Positions 36,803 through 46,620 of a stretch of DNA of 64,000 bases are shown piece by piece (within the stretch, counting starts at the first letter, position 1; every line of letters starts with the position of its first letter). The DNA lies in NCBI GenBank assembly GCA_019752575.1, contig JAIELW010000013.1, positions 266,722 through 330,721 of the forward strand, read 5' to 3'. The translations under genes were made by a program, and so were the position numbers. Under the pieces are notes generated by a model that had not been told where the DNA came from, did not search any database, and saw only the letters and a list, made by a program, of their open reading frames with translations. Origin of the DNA: Xanthobacteraceae bacterium (GTDB lineage Bacteria; Pseudomonadota; Alphaproteobacteria; Rhizobiales; Xanthobacteraceae).

Positions 36803-39340
36803 TTAAAGAGCGCGGGCGATAGTCTCGACGCGATAGCACTCGATCACGTCGCCCTTGCGCATGTCCTGGTAGCCCTCGAACGACATGCCGCACTCCTGGC
36901 CGGCAACGACGGAGTTCGCATCGTCCTTGAAGCGCTTCAGCGTCGAGAGCTTGCCTTCGTGGATCACGACCTTGTCGCGGATCAGGCGCACATTCGCGCC
37001 GCGCTCGACGCGGCCGTCGGTGACGCGGCAGCCGGCGATCTTGCCGACCTTGGAAACCGCGAAGACCTCGAGCACTTCGGCGTTGCCGAGCATGGTCTCG
37101 CGCAATTCCGGCGCGAGCAGACCCGACATCGCGGCTTTCACGTCGTCCACGAGATTGTAGATAATGTTGTAATAGCGGATTTCGACGCCCGCCTGTTCGG
37201 CCGCGGTCGCCGCTTCTTTATGTGCGCGAACGTTGAAGCCGATGATGGCGGCGTTCGATGAGGCAGCGAGCGTCACATCGGATTCGGTGATGCCGCCGAC
37301 GCCAGCGAGTAGAATGCGGGCCTTGACCTCTTCCGTGCCCAGTTTTTCGAGCGCGCCCGCGATCGCTTCGACCGAGCCTTGCACGTCGCCCTTAATCAGC
37401 AGCGGAAATTCCGCGGCGCCAGCGGTCTTGAGCTGGGTCATCATCTGCTCAAGAGAACCGCGCACGTTGGAACTGCGCGCCGCCGCTTTATCGCGGCGCT
37501 CGTTTTTCCGGTAGTCCGCGATTTCGCGCGCGCGCGCTTCGGATTCGACGACCGCGAGACGGTCGCCCGCTTCCGGCGCGCCGTTGAAGCCGAGGATTTC
37601 GACCGGCGTCGATGGGCTGGCGCTCTTGAGCTGCTCGCCTTTGTCGGACACGAGCGCACGCACGCGGCCCCATTCGGCGCCGGCAAGCACGATGTCGCCG
37701 ACATTCAAGGTGCCGCGCTGCACCAGCACGGTTGCGACCGTGCCGCGGCCCTTGTCGAGCTTGGCTTCGATAACGGTACCTTCGGCCGCGCGCTTCGGGT
37801 TCGCCTTGAGTTCGAGAATCTCCGACTGCAACCCGACGATCTCGAGCAACCTGTCGAGGTTCGTTTTCTTCGTCGCAGAAACTTCCACGTCGAGCACGTC
37901 GCCGCCCATCGATTCCACCTGCACTTCGTGCTGCAGGAGCTCGGTGCGAACGCGCTCGGCCTTGGCGTCGGGTTTGTCGATCTTGTTGATCGCGACGATC
38001 ATCGGGACCTTCGCCGCTTTCGCGTGCTGGATCGCCTCGATGGTCTGCGGCTTCACGCCGTCATCGGCGGCGACGACGAGGATCACGATGTCGGTGACCT
38101 TCGCGCCGCGTGCGCGCATCGCGGTAAAGGCTGCGTGGCCCGGCGTATCGATGAAGGTGATCTTCGCGCCCGAAGGCGCCTGCACCTGATAGGCGCCGAT
38201 ATGCTGGGTGATGCCGCCGGCTTCGCCCGCGACCACGTTGGCTTGGCGGATTGAATCGAGCAGCGACGTCTTGCCGTGATCGACGTGACCCATGATGGTG
38301 ACGACCGGCGGGCGCGGCTTGAGGTCTTCCGGCGCGTCCGGCGCGTCGAACAGACCTTCGACCACGTCGGCTGCGGCGACCCGCTTGACGGTGTGGCCCA
38401 TTTCTTCGGCGATCAGTTGCGCGGTGTCGGCGTCGATGAGATCGGTCACCAGCTTCATCTGGCCCTGTTTCATCAAAAGCTTCACGACATCAACCGAGCG
38501 CTCGGCCATGCGGACCGCGAGTTCCTGAATTGTAATCGTCTCAGGCACCACGATTTCGCGGGAGACTTTTTCTTTCGGCTCGTCGCGGTGGCCGGTGATG
38601 CGCTGCGTGCGGCGGCGGAATGCGGCGTTAGAACGTTGGCGCTCTTCGCCGCTCGAAAGGGCATTCGTAAGCGTCAGGCGTCCGCGCTGTTTTACCTCGC
38701 CGGTACGCGCCGGACGCGGCGGTGCCGGAGCTTTCGCGCCGGGACGGCGCGGGCGGCCTTCTTCTTCCTCGTCGGCTACGACCGCGCGGCCGGCGCCGGG
38801 GCGCGCGGCAAGGCCTTCGTCGCCGAAACGTTTGCGCGCTTCGAGCTCAGCCTTCTTCTTGGTTTCTTCCTCGTGCGCGCGGCGTTTGTCTTCTTCGCTT
38901 TTACGCGCTTCGGCGGCCTCGCGGTCCGCCTTTTCGGTGGCTTCGCGGCTAGCGCGGCGCTTGCCTTCTTCGACGGCTTCGCGGCGTTCCTGCTCTTCGC
39001 GCTCGCGCGCGTCGATCAGCGCTTTGCCGCGTGCGTCGCGTTCTTCGTCGGTGAGCGTGCGCAACACCATGCCGCCCGACTTGGGCGCGGTGGAAGGCTT
39101 CGCCGTTGGCGCGGGAGCCGGTTTCTTTTCGGGTGCCGCAGGAGCGGCGGCGGCTTTACCTGCGCCGGCCGCTGCACCTGCTTTTGGAGCCGAGCGCGGC
39201 CCGCGCTTCACTTCGACGACGACGGTCTTCGAGCGGCCATGGCTGAAGCTTTGCCGCACGGTTCCGCTCTCCGAGCGCTTCAGGGAAAGCGTCTTCGAAG
39301 GTGCGCGCGTCTTTTCGCCAGGGTCTTTGGTATCGCTCAT
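36803..39340 (-). CDS. infB: Translation initiation factor IF-2
   Basis: 845 aa. Long charged, alanine/lysine-rich N-terminal extension (about 1-270) with a repetitive EEER-type helical stretch, then IF2_N, the GTPase with G1 [12 protein letters not shown] (about 353), G3 DTPGHAAF and G4 NKID, then domains II, III and the initiator-tRNA-binding C2. It delivers fMet-tRNA to the 30S subunit. It overlaps ylxR by 4 bp. The N-terminal region is less conserved, as in other IF-2 proteins. Confidence 0.97.
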   Translation of the reverse strand: MSDTKDPGEKTRAPSKTLSLKRSESGTVRQSFSHGRSKTVVVEVKRGPRSAPKAGAAAGAGKAAAAPAAPEKKPAPAPTAKPSTAPKSGGMVLRTLTDEERDARGKALIDAREREEQERREAVEEGKRRASREATEKADREAAEARKSEEDKRRAHEEETKKKAELEARKRFGDEGLAARPGAGRAVVADEEEEGRPRRPGAKAPAPPRPARTGEVKQRGRLTLTNALSSGEERQRSNAAFRRRTQRITGHRDEPKEKVSREIVVPETITIQELAVRMAERSVDVVKLLMKQGQMKLVTDLIDADTAQLIAEEMGHTVKRVAAADVVEGLFDAPDAPEDLKPRPPVVTIMGHVDHGKTSLLDSIRQANVVAGEAGGITQHIGAYQVQAPSGAKITFIDTPGHAAFTAMRARGAKVTDIVILVVAADDGVKPQTIEAIQHAKAAKVPMIVAINKIDKPDAKAERVRTELLQHEVQVESMGGDVLDVEVSATKKTNLDRLLEIVGLQSEILELKANPKRAAEGTVIEAKLDKGRGTVATVLVQRGTLNVGDIVLAGAEWGRVRALVSDKGEQLKSASPSTPVEILGFNGAPEAGDRLAVVESEARAREIADYRKNERRDKAAARSSNVRGSLEQMMTQLKTAGAAEFPLLIKGDVQGSVEAIAGALEKLGTEEVKARILLAGVGGITESDVTLAASSNAAIIGFNVRAHKEAATAAEQAGVEIRYYNIIYNLVDDVKAAMSGLLAPELRETMLGNAEVLEVFAVSKVGKIAGCRVTDGRVERGANVRLIRDKVVIHEGKLSTLKRFKDDANSVVAGQECGMSFEGYQDMRKGDVIECYRVETIARAL

Positions 39341-40032
39341 TCGTCTTCCAGTTCTTGGTTGCTCTTGCCCGGCACGTCGCCAAGGGCGATGTCGCCGTCA
39401 CGCCAGCGCTTAAGTCTCAGGCTGCGTTCGAGAAAACCGCCGCTCGCCGGGCTCGCGAGCAGGGCAGCATGTACCACATTTGGCCGCCCAAGGGCCAAAT
39501 CCAATTGGCTTCCGGTAAATAAGGTCAAAGAGGGTATTTTTGCACCCCCTTCGGCCTCGATTCGGCGCGAAAGCCCGTCCAGTTTGCGCTTTCCGTCGGC
39601 CGAACCGTCGGCCGAGTGATAAATCGCAATCGCTTTTCCGGCAACAATAGCGCTCTCGACCTTCGCGTTTCCGGTCACGATTCGTCCGGCCTTGTTCGCG
39701 AGCGACAGCGCTTCCAGCGCCGAGCGCTCGATCAGATGATCGACAAGTTCGAGGAGCCTTGCGTCCGCCTGCGCCTTGCCGCGGAAGGCGCGCGAAAATG
39801 CTTTCTGCTTGATCGCTTTTTCGAGGGCCTCGCGCGAAGCGCTCACCCACGCGCCGCGGCCCGGCAGATTGCGCGCGAGATCCGGCACCACCGCGCCGTC
39901 GGGCGCCGCCACGAAGCGGAGCATCCGCTCGACCGGCACATTCTCGCGCGTGGCTAAACACGTCCGTTGAGGCGCCCGCCGCGCCGCGGCGAGCCCCTCG
40001 TCGGTATCAGCGTCTTCCATGCGCGCGAGCAT
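39337..40032 (-). CDS. YlxR (DUF448)-L7Ae fusion RNA-binding protein
   Basis: 231 aa. Residues about 20-90 are the YlxR/DUF448 domain ([36 protein letters not shown]), residues about 105-190 are an L7Ae/L30e-like RNA-binding domain ([23 protein letters not shown]). The two are usually separate genes in Firmicutes but joined in many alphaproteobacteria. It sits between nusA and infB, so a role in transcription-translation coupling or rRNA processing is likely, though not proven. Confidence 0.9.
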   Translation of the reverse strand: MLARMEDADTDEGLAAARRAPQRTCLATRENVPVERMLRFVAAPDGAVVPDLARNLPGRGAWVSASREALEKAIKQKAFSRAFRGKAQADARLLELVDHLIERSALEALSLANKAGRIVTGNAKVESAIVAGKAIAIYHSADGSADGKRKLDGLSRRIEAEGGAKIPSLTLFTGSQLDLALGRPNVVHAALLASPASGGFLERSLRLKRWRDGDIALGDVPGKSNQELEDE

Positions 40033-40041
40033 CCACGCTCC

Positions 40042-41640
40042 TTAGTTCTGCGCTTCGGCTTCGGCTTCTTCAGCCGCCGCCGGCGCAAGCGCCGTTTCGT
40101 CGATCCAGCCGGCTTTCACGCGCGCCTGCATAATCATCGATTCCGCGCCGTCACGGTCGATGTCGAAGCCTTCGAGATAGCCGGCATGGCGTTGCGCTTC
40201 GCCGTCCTTGCGTTCGGTCCAGCCGATGAGATCGTCGGTCGCGCAGCCGGCGAGATCCTCGACCGTCTTCACGCCGTTCTCGCCGAGTGCGACCATCATC
40301 TTCGTGGTGACGCCGGGTACGTCGCGCACCGCATCATCGACGCCGAGCGCCTTGCGCTTGTCGTCGAGCTCCTGCTCGATGCGGTCGAGATAGTCCTTCG
40401 CCCGCGTCTGGAGTTCGGCCGCGGTATCCGCGTCGAACCCTTCGATGCCTGCAAGCTCGTCGATCGGAACGAAAGCGAGGTCTTCGACCGAAGTGAAGCC
40501 TTCGGAGGAGAGCAACTGCGCGACGGTCTCGTCGACATCGAGGCTCTCCATGAACATGTTCGAGCGCTCGGCGAATTCCTTCTGGCGGCGTTCGCTCTCT
40601 TCGGCTTCGGTAAGGATGTCGATATCCCAGCCGGTAAGCTGCGAGGCGAGACGCACGTTCTGGCCGCGGCGGCCGATCGCGAGCGAAAGCTGCGCATCCG
40701 GCACCACGACTTCGATGCGCTCGCGCACTTCGTCGAGCACGACTTTCACGACTTCCGCCGGCGCCAGCGCGTTCACGACAAAGGTCGCAACGTCCTGCGA
40801 CCACGGAATGATGTCGATCTTTTCGCCGGCGAGTTCGTTAACGACCGCCTGCACGCGCGAGCCGCGCATGCCGACGCAGGCGCCGACCGGATCGACCGAA
40901 GAGTCGCGCGAAATCACCGCGATTTTTGCGCGCGAACCCGGATCGCGGGCGACTGCCTTGATCTCGATGATGCCGTCATAGATTTCCGGGACTTCCTGCG
41001 TGAACAGCTTCGCCATGAACTGCGGATGCGTGCGCGACAGGAAAATCTGCGGGCCCCGCGGCTCGCGGCGCACGTCATAGACATAGGCGCGCACGCGGTC
41101 GCCGTTGCGGAACGTCTCGCGGGGAAGCAGTTCATCGCGGCGGATCACCGCCTCGCCGCGGCCGAGATCGAGCACGGCATTGCCGTATTCGACGCGCTTC
41201 ACCACGCCGCTCACGATTTCTCCGATGCGGTCTTTGTATTCCGCATACTGGCGGTCGCGCTCGGCTTCGCGGACCTTCTGCACGATGACCTGCTTCGCCG
41301 ATTGCGCAGCGATGCGGCCGTATTCCAAGGGCGGCAGGGTATCGGCGATGGTGTCGCCGATCTGCGCTGCCGGGTTATGGCGGCGCGCATCCTCCAGCGT
41401 CATTTCGATCGCGGAACTTTCCACGTTCTCGACCACCATCATGTGGCGTGACAGGCGAAGCTCGCCGGTCTTCGAATTGATTTCCGCGTGCACGTCGGTC
41501 TCCGCGCCGTAGCGGGAGCGCGCGGCTTTCGCGATGGCGTCTTCCATCGCGGCGATCACGATCCCGCGGTCGATGGATTTTTCGCGCGCGACGGCGTCCG
41601 CGATCTGCAGGAGTTCGAGTTTATTTGCGGCGACGGCCAT
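40042..41640 (-). CDS. nusA: Transcription termination/antitermination protein NusA
   Basis: 532 aa. N-terminal RNAP-binding domain, S1 domain (GVVKRVEYGNAVLDLGRGEA), KH domains (GACVGMRGSRVQAVVNEL; IGRRGQNVRLASQLTGW) and two C-terminal acidic AR repeats. It binds RNA polymerase and promotes pausing, termination and rRNA antitermination. Its start is 14 bp from the rimP stop. Normal alphaproteobacterial length. Confidence 0.97.
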   Translation of the reverse strand: MAVAANKLELLQIADAVAREKSIDRGIVIAAMEDAIAKAARSRYGAETDVHAEINSKTGELRLSRHMMVVENVESSAIEMTLEDARRHNPAAQIGDTIADTLPPLEYGRIAAQSAKQVIVQKVREAERDRQYAEYKDRIGEIVSGVVKRVEYGNAVLDLGRGEAVIRRDELLPRETFRNGDRVRAYVYDVRREPRGPQIFLSRTHPQFMAKLFTQEVPEIYDGIIEIKAVARDPGSRAKIAVISRDSSVDPVGACVGMRGSRVQAVVNELAGEKIDIIPWSQDVATFVVNALAPAEVVKVVLDEVRERIEVVVPDAQLSLAIGRRGQNVRLASQLTGWDIDILTEAEESERRQKEFAERSNMFMESLDVDETVAQLLSSEGFTSVEDLAFVPIDELAGIEGFDADTAAELQTRAKDYLDRIEQELDDKRKALGVDDAVRDVPGVTTKMMVALGENGVKTVEDLAGCATDDLIGWTERKDGEAQRHAGYLEGFDIDRDGAESMIMQARVKAGWIDETALAPAAAEEAEAEAQN

Positions 41641-41654
41641 TGTGGCGTTCTCCG

Positions 41655-42275
41655 TTAGCGTAAAGCCCGGCGCTTCGCCGGGTGCTTATGGTTATTCGGA
41701 GCGGACTCTTCGTCCGCAGGTTCGGTAATCCCCTTCGCCTGCTTGTCGCGGCGAAGCGATTCTTCGATCAAGGCGTTGGTGAGCATGAGCTTCGCGTCGG
41801 CGATTTCGTTCAGCGGAAGCAGGGCGTCTGCTTTTCCTTCGGTGCTTTTCAGCTTTACCTGATCGCTCTCGATGCCTTCGATGATGCCGCGAAAGCGCTT
41901 GCGGCCCTCGATCATCAGATTCATTTCGATTTTCGCTTCATGACCGATCGCGCGCTCGATGTCGGAGCGGCGCGCAAGCGGGCGGTCGATGCCGGGCGAG
42001 GAAACCTCGAGGCGATAGGCGCCCTGAATCGGATCTTCGACGTCCAGAATCGGCGAGAGCGCACGGCTCGTCGCTTCGCAATCGTCGATGGTGAAGGTGC
42101 CGTCCGGCCGTTCGGCCATGACTTGCAGCGTGCCGCCGTCGCGGCCGGTGACCTTCACGCGTACCAGCCGATAGCCGAGCGTGCCGAGCGCAGGCTCGAT
42201 CGTGCTCGCCACGCGCGCGGCAAGGCCCGTCTCGATGACGAGGCGCGGCTCATTCTGGTCGGCGTCGATCTGCAT
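41655..42275 (-). CDS. rimP: Ribosome maturation factor RimP
   Basis: 206 aa, slightly long because of a C-terminal basic tail ([14 protein letters not shown]). Core motifs [20 protein letters not shown] and [18 protein letters not shown]. It helps assemble the 30S subunit. First gene of the rimP-nusA-ylxR-infB-rbfA-truB-rpsO-pnp operon; the 144 bp before it should carry the operon promoter, but no clear one was seen. Confidence 0.95.
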   Translation of the reverse strand: MQIDADQNEPRLVIETGLAARVASTIEPALGTLGYRLVRVKVTGRDGGTLQVMAERPDGTFTIDDCEATSRALSPILDVEDPIQGAYRLEVSSPGIDRPLARRSDIERAIGHEAKIEMNLMIEGRKRFRGIIEGIESDQVKLKSTEGKADALLPLNEIADAKLMLTNALIEESLRRDKQAKGITEPADEESAPNNHKHPAKRRALR

Positions 42276-42419
42276 TTCGTTTCGCGTGACCGGGTAGAAA
42301 CGGGGAAAGGAGCGGGGCCCGGTCCGGTCCCCACTCTCATCATCGATCCGTAGATCGTTCTGAGATGTTGTTGATTGGCCGAGAATATAGCGCCGATCCC
42401 CGGAATCGCAACCCTAGAG

Positions 42420-43166
42420 TTAGGCCCGCCGGAACTCGAGATAGGCCGGTTTCCGGCCTTCCCGCAGCGCTTTTTGCTCATAACGGGTCCCCGGAAAGCC
42501 GTTCCATGGCAGCCGCCAGTCGTCCGCCTTTTCGGCGAGCCAATGAAAATCCCGGTTGCGGAGCAGGCGAACGAGCGTCCATTCGACATAGGTGTCGATG
42601 TCGCTTGCAAAGCGCAGCGTGCCGCCGGGTTTCAGGACGCGCGCAAAGCGCGCGACGTTCTCGCCGGAAATAAAGCGCCGTTTCCAATGCCGTTTCTTGG
42701 GCCAGGGATCGGCATAGAGAATGTCGATGCGATCGAGCGAAGCGTCCGGTAACCATTCGAGCAAATAGAGCGCGTCGCCCGCATGCAGCCGGATGTTCGG
42801 AATCTTTTCGTTCGAGATCACGGCGAGCATCTTCGCCATGCCGTTGATGAAGGGTTCGCAGCCGATATGGCCGGTGTTCGGATGCGCGCGCGCCTCGTGC
42901 AGCAGATGTTCGCCGCCGCCGAAGCCGATTTCGAGTTGCAGCCTTTCAATTACGAACGGAAATAAGGACGCGAGATCGCGCGGCGCTGGCTGCGCAATGT
43001 CGAGCGACAATTTCGGAAGAAGTTCGTCGTAAAGGTCGGCCTGCTGCTTGCGCAGCTTGTGGCCTTTGCGGCGGCCGAAAAAAGCGCCGCGCTGGTGCGC
43101 GGCGCTTGTTCCGTTGTCGATCAGAACGCCTTGCGGAGCTTGTCCGCGAGATCGGTCTTCTCCCAC
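42420..43166 (-). CDS. trmB: tRNA (guanine-N7-)-methyltransferase TrmB
   Basis: 248 aa from a GTG at 43166 inside metK; no ATG, GTG or TTG occurs in frame between there and the conserved [12 protein letters not shown] motif (28-39), so the start has to be at or before 43166. SAM-binding [12 protein letters not shown], then [13 protein letters not shown]. It forms m7G46 in tRNA. It overlaps metK by 46 bp, and the metK intrinsic terminator lies within the coding sequence of its N-terminus: the U-tract encodes the two phenylalanines of the AFFG motif. Confidence 0.9.
   Translation of the reverse strand: MGEDRSRGQAPQGVLIDNGTSAAHQRGAFFGRRKGHKLRKQQADLYDELLPKLSLDIAQPAPRDLASLFPFVIERLQLEIGFGGGEHLLHEARAHPNTGHIGCEPFINGMAKMLAVISNEKIPNIRLHAGDALYLLEWLPDASLDRIDILYADPWPKKRHWKRRFISGENVARFARVLKPGGTLRFASDIDTYVEWTLVRLLRNRDFHWLAEKADDWRLPWNGFPGTRYEQKALREGRKPAYLEFRRA
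43078..43107 (-). terminator. Intrinsic terminator of metK, inside trmB
   Basis: Perfect 10-bp stem AAGCGCCGCG / CGCGGCGCTT with a 6-nt loop (43082-43107), followed on the minus strand by six T (43083-43078). It lies 13 bp after the metK stop and within codons 21-31 of trmB. trmB should be transcribed only when the polymerase reads through or from another promoter. Confidence 0.8.
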
Positions 43167-44341
43167 GAGAACCCACCATCGCTGTCCGGCTGACGGCCGA
43201 AGTGGCCGTAAGCGGCGGTGCGCGCATAGATCGGCTTGTTCAGCTTCAAGTGCGTGCGGATGCCGCGCGGCGTAAGGCTCATCAGTTCCTGCAGAACCTT
43301 TGCGATCTTCTGCTCGTCGGCCTTGCCGGTGCCGTCGGTGTTTACGTAGACCGAAAGCGGGTGCGCGACGCCGATCGCATAAGAAAGCTGGATCGTGCAG
43401 CGCTCGGCGAGACCGGCGGCGACGACGTTCTTCGCGAGATAGCGCGCGGCATAAGCGGCCGAGCGGTCGACCTTCGACGGATCCTTGCCGGAGAAGGCGC
43501 CGCCGCCATGCGGCGCGGCACCGCCGTAAGTATCGACGATAATTTTGCGGCCGGTGAGGCCGGAGTCGCCGTCCGGACCGCCGATGACGAAGCGGCCGGT
43601 CGGATTCACATAGATCTGGTCGAGCGGCGGCAACCAGCCTTCCGGTAGCACCTTCCTAATATAAGGAAGCACGAGCTGCTTGATGTCGCCCGATTCCAGA
43701 ACCTTCTTGCCGTCTTTTTCCTTGTGCTGCGTCGAGACGACGACCGCGGTGCACTTCACCGGCTTGCCATTCTCGTATTGCAGCGTGAACTGGCTCTTCG
43801 CGTCCGGCTCGAACAGCTTCTGCTTGCCCGTGTGCCGGTCCTCGGCCATCAGCTTCAAGACGTTATGCGAATACTGCAGCGGTGCCGGCATCATCTCCGG
43901 CGTTTCGTTGGTCGCGTAACCGAACATGATGCCCTGGTCGCCGGCGCCTTCATCCTTGTTGCCGGCGGCTTCGACGCCCTGCGCGATGTCCGCGGACTGG
44001 CCGTGCAGGTGAACCTGCACTTTCGCGTTCTTCCAGTGGAAGCCCTTCTGCGCGTAGCCGATATCTTTGACGGCCTTGCGCGCGAGTTTCTCGGCGAGCG
44101 GCTTGTTGACCTTGCCGGTCTTGCTCATGATCTCGCTGGGGCCTGCCGCCTGCTTCGACATGCGGACTTCGCCGGCGAGCACGATCAGGTTCGTGGTGAC
44201 GAGCGTTTCGCATGCGACCTTGGCGAGCGGATCGGCCTTGAAAAACTGATCGACGATCTCGTCGGAGATGCGGTCGCAAACCTTGTCCGGATGGCCTTCG
44301 GAAACGGACTCGCTCGTGAAGATGTAGTTCTTGAGAGGCAC
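43121..44341 (-). CDS. metK: S-adenosylmethionine synthetase
   Basis: 406 aa from the GTG at 44341, which has AGGAG 8 nt upstream; the frame is open to 44407 but that extension is not conserved. MAT motifs: [19 protein letters not shown] at the start, [30 protein letters not shown], and [19 protein letters not shown]. It makes SAM from ATP and methionine. It follows the XRE regulator gene by 144 bp; no SAM riboswitch was recognised there. Confidence 0.97.
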   Translation of the reverse strand: MPLKNYIFTSESVSEGHPDKVCDRISDEIVDQFFKADPLAKVACETLVTTNLIVLAGEVRMSKQAAGPSEIMSKTGKVNKPLAEKLARKAVKDIGYAQKGFHWKNAKVQVHLHGQSADIAQGVEAAGNKDEGAGDQGIMFGYATNETPEMMPAPLQYSHNVLKLMAEDRHTGKQKLFEPDAKSQFTLQYENGKPVKCTAVVVSTQHKEKDGKKVLESGDIKQLVLPYIRKVLPEGWLPPLDQIYVNPTGRFVIGGPDGDSGLTGRKIIVDTYGGAAPHGGGAFSGKDPSKVDRSAAYAARYLAKNVVAAGLAERCTIQLSYAIGVAHPLSVYVNTDGTGKADEQKIAKVLQELMSLTPRGIRTHLKLNKPIYARTAAYGHFGRQPDSDGGFSWEKTDLADKLRKAF

Positions 44342-44485
44342 CGATAAACTCCTGCGCGGCGGCGTGAAATCTTTTGAAAATACAGACACGGCCGTATTTC
44401 GCGGCAAGGGTTCTCGCAGCGATGCTAACCACGGTCAAGATGTGGGCGAATTGGGCAAAAGCCCCTTCAAGTAACGGGAGAAAGC

Positions 44486-44902
44486 CTACTTTTCGCCGCT
44501 CTCGTTGGCAGCAACCATCGCTTCGACGAGGTCCACGATCCGGCGCCGGAGCTTGGGGTCGCTGACCTTCATGAAGGCCTTGGAAAGGGCGAGTCCTTCA
44601 GAGGTTGCGAGGAAGTCCGAGACATAAGCCGGGTTGCCGCTTTCGCCGAAACCTGCGGCGGTTATCTCGCCGCCCGGCGCGCCTTCGAAGAAAAATGCAA
44701 CCGGCACGCCGAGAATGCTCGCGATCTGTTGTAAACGGCTTGCGCCGATGCGGTTGGTGCCCTTCTCATACTTTTGGACTTGCTGGAATGTGATGCCGAG
44801 GCGCTCGCCGAGCTTTTCCTGGCTCATCGAAATCATCATTCGCCGCATGCGCACGCGGCTACCGACATGCCGGTCGATCGGGTTCGGCGCTTTCTTTGTC
44901 AT
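44486..44902 (-). CDS. XRE-family helix-turn-helix regulator (PraR/PhrR-like candidate)
   Basis: 138 aa from ATG 44902; the longer frame to 44980 is not conserved. The N-terminal HTH (MSQEKLGERLGITFQQVQKYEKGTNRIGASRL, residues about 25-56) is a canonical Cro/C1 type; the C-terminal half is alpha-helical (LRRRIVDLVEAMVAANESGE). I recall similar rhizobial repressors (PraR, PhrR) that control surface and symbiosis genes, but the name is not certain here. It lies between lnt and metK. Confidence 0.88.
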   Translation of the reverse strand: MTKKAPNPIDRHVGSRVRMRRMMISMSQEKLGERLGITFQQVQKYEKGTNRIGASRLQQIASILGVPVAFFFEGAPGGEITAAGFGESGNPAYVSDFLATSEGLALSKAFMKVSDPKLRRRIVDLVEAMVAANESGEK

Positions 44903-44980
44903 CAGCCTTCCGACGGTTTTCCTTAAAACTACTACTTCAGCCGTAGGGAAGGAAGCGCGTCCGATCCTTGAAAATCGCAC

Positions 44981-44996
44981 CGCTTCGAACGAAGCG
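44981..44996. promoter_or_regulatory. Palindrome in the lnt-XRE regulator gap
   Basis: CGCTTCG-AA-CGAAGCG, perfect 7-bp arms, 79 bp upstream of the XRE start and 10 bp after the lnt stop. It could be an autoregulatory operator for the XRE protein; on the minus strand it could also form a weak hairpin after lnt, but without a good T-tract. Confidence 0.4.
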
Positions 44997-45006
44997 TGAC
45001 AACTTC

Positions 45007-46611
45007 TTACGCGCCGCGCCTTGTCTTACGTCTTCTCGCTGCGAGCGCGGCAGTAGCGAAGATGCCTGCCAATAGCAAGGCAAGGCCGTTCCGATGGCGC
45101 GAATACAAGGTTTCTTCCAGCGCCTGCGGCAGCGCGCCGTCGATCAAACCGTCACTGCCGAGCGGCAAGTAACGGACGATCCTGCCGAGCGGATCGACGA
45201 TCGCCGAGATGCCGTTGTTCGCGACCCGGACCAAAGGCAGGCCTTCCTCGATCGCGCGGAGCCGCGCCTGCGCAAAATGTTGATAGGGGCCGGGCGTAAT
45301 TCCAAACCAGGCGTCGTTGGTGACGTTCAGAATCCACTTCGGACGTGTGCCTTCCGGCAAAACATAACCGGGATAGATCGCCTCGTAGCAGATCAGCGGT
45401 GCTGCGGGCGGCAGACCGGGAATGTTCAGCGCGCGCCTGCGTGTGGCGGCGGTGAAGCCGCCGCGCACGCGCGTCAATTGTTGCAGACCGATGCTTTCCA
45501 AGAGCGACTGGAACGGAAGAAATTCGCCGAACGGCACGAGATAGAGTTTGTCATAGGTGGCGATGATCGCGCCGTCGTCGCGCAAAACGCGGATCGAGTT
45601 GAAGACGCGCGCGTCGTTACTACCCTTGAGCGGCGCGTCGAGACGGATCGCGCCGGTGATCAGTGAGGCGCCGGTCGGTAGAAGGTCTGCGATTTGTTTC
45701 AGCGCTTGCGGCTCGCGGTCGAGAAAAAACGGAAACGCCGACTCCGGCCAGATCAGATGCGTGATGTCTTTCACACCCTGCCGGTCAGGGGCGGTCGCCT
45801 GATCGCTGAGCGTGAGATAACGGCGCATCACTGCCGGACGCTGCTCTGGCTGCCATTTCAGGTTCTGCGAAATGTTCGGCTGCATCAGGCGAAGGCGCAC
45901 GCCTTCGACATTCGCGATCTCGTTGTTTGCAAGACGGTGCCAGCCATAAGCACCCAACAGAAACAGCGCAAGCGCGGAAACGATCACCGGCAGCCACGGA
46001 TGCTGCGTGCGGTCGCGTGCGTCGGCGATTGTCGCGGGAGACGCGAAGATCGCGAGCGCGAGAAGTGTGAGCCCCCAGAGCCCGCCGAGTGATGCGCCCT
46101 GCGCGAGCTGCGGCACGCTGGTCAACGCGTAACCGAAGCTGTTCCAGGGAAATCCGGTGAGAATCGTACCGCGTAACCATTCCGAAACGCCGAGCCCGAA
46201 CGCAAACGCGAGAATACGAAGCGGGCCGGTCGTCCACATTGCACGCGCAAGCAGCGCGCCGAATGCAGTGAAGAGTGCGAGCCCCGCGGGAATTCCGAGT
46301 ACGGCGAAGGGCAGCAGCCAAGCGAATTTGTCGGCTTCGACAAAGAGCGCCATGCCGATCCAGTAAAGACCGGCGACGAAATAGCCGAAGCCGAACCACC
46401 AGCCCGTGCCGAAGGCTGCGAGCAGGCCGCGCTTTCCTGCGCCCGCGCCGTCAAGCAGCCAGACGAAAATCGGAAACGTGACTGCGAGTATGGGAAAGAT
46501 GTCGAAAGGCGCCATCGCTAGCGCGGATAGCGCGCCGCTTACGAACGCGATGCCGCGCCGCTTCCAGCCCCAGGACAGCACTACGCGATTCGCAAGATCG
46601 GCGAGCGTCAT
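45007..46611 (-). CDS. lnt: Apolipoprotein N-acyltransferase
   Basis: 534 aa. N-terminal six-helix membrane part, then a nitrilase-fold periplasmic domain with the catalytic Glu (WPESAFPFFLDR), Lys (YDKLYLVPFGEFLPF) and Cys (ICYEAIYPGY). A C-terminal hydrophobic span ends the protein. It adds the third acyl chain to lipoproteins in the inner membrane. It is 9 bp after the corC-like gene in the ybeZ-ybeY-ybeX-lnt order. Confidence 0.96.
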   Translation of the reverse strand: MTLADLANRVVLSWGWKRRGIAFVSGALSALAMAPFDIFPILAVTFPIFVWLLDGAGAGKRGLLAAFGTGWWFGFGYFVAGLYWIGMALFVEADKFAWLLPFAVLGIPAGLALFTAFGALLARAMWTTGPLRILAFAFGLGVSEWLRGTILTGFPWNSFGYALTSVPQLAQGASLGGLWGLTLLALAIFASPATIADARDRTQHPWLPVIVSALALFLLGAYGWHRLANNEIANVEGVRLRLMQPNISQNLKWQPEQRPAVMRRYLTLSDQATAPDRQGVKDITHLIWPESAFPFFLDREPQALKQIADLLPTGASLITGAIRLDAPLKGSNDARVFNSIRVLRDDGAIIATYDKLYLVPFGEFLPFQSLLESIGLQQLTRVRGGFTAATRRRALNIPGLPPAAPLICYEAIYPGYVLPEGTRPKWILNVTNDAWFGITPGPYQHFAQARLRAIEEGLPLVRVANNGISAIVDPLGRIVRYLPLGSDGLIDGALPQALEETLYSRHRNGLALLLAGIFATAALAARRRKTRRGA

Positions 46612-46620
46612 GCGCGCGGG

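Noticed and set aside
44342..44485. SAM riboswitch upstream of metK
   Set aside because: No SAM-I, SAM-II or SAM-V like core was recognisable; only a weak 4-bp hairpin is present.
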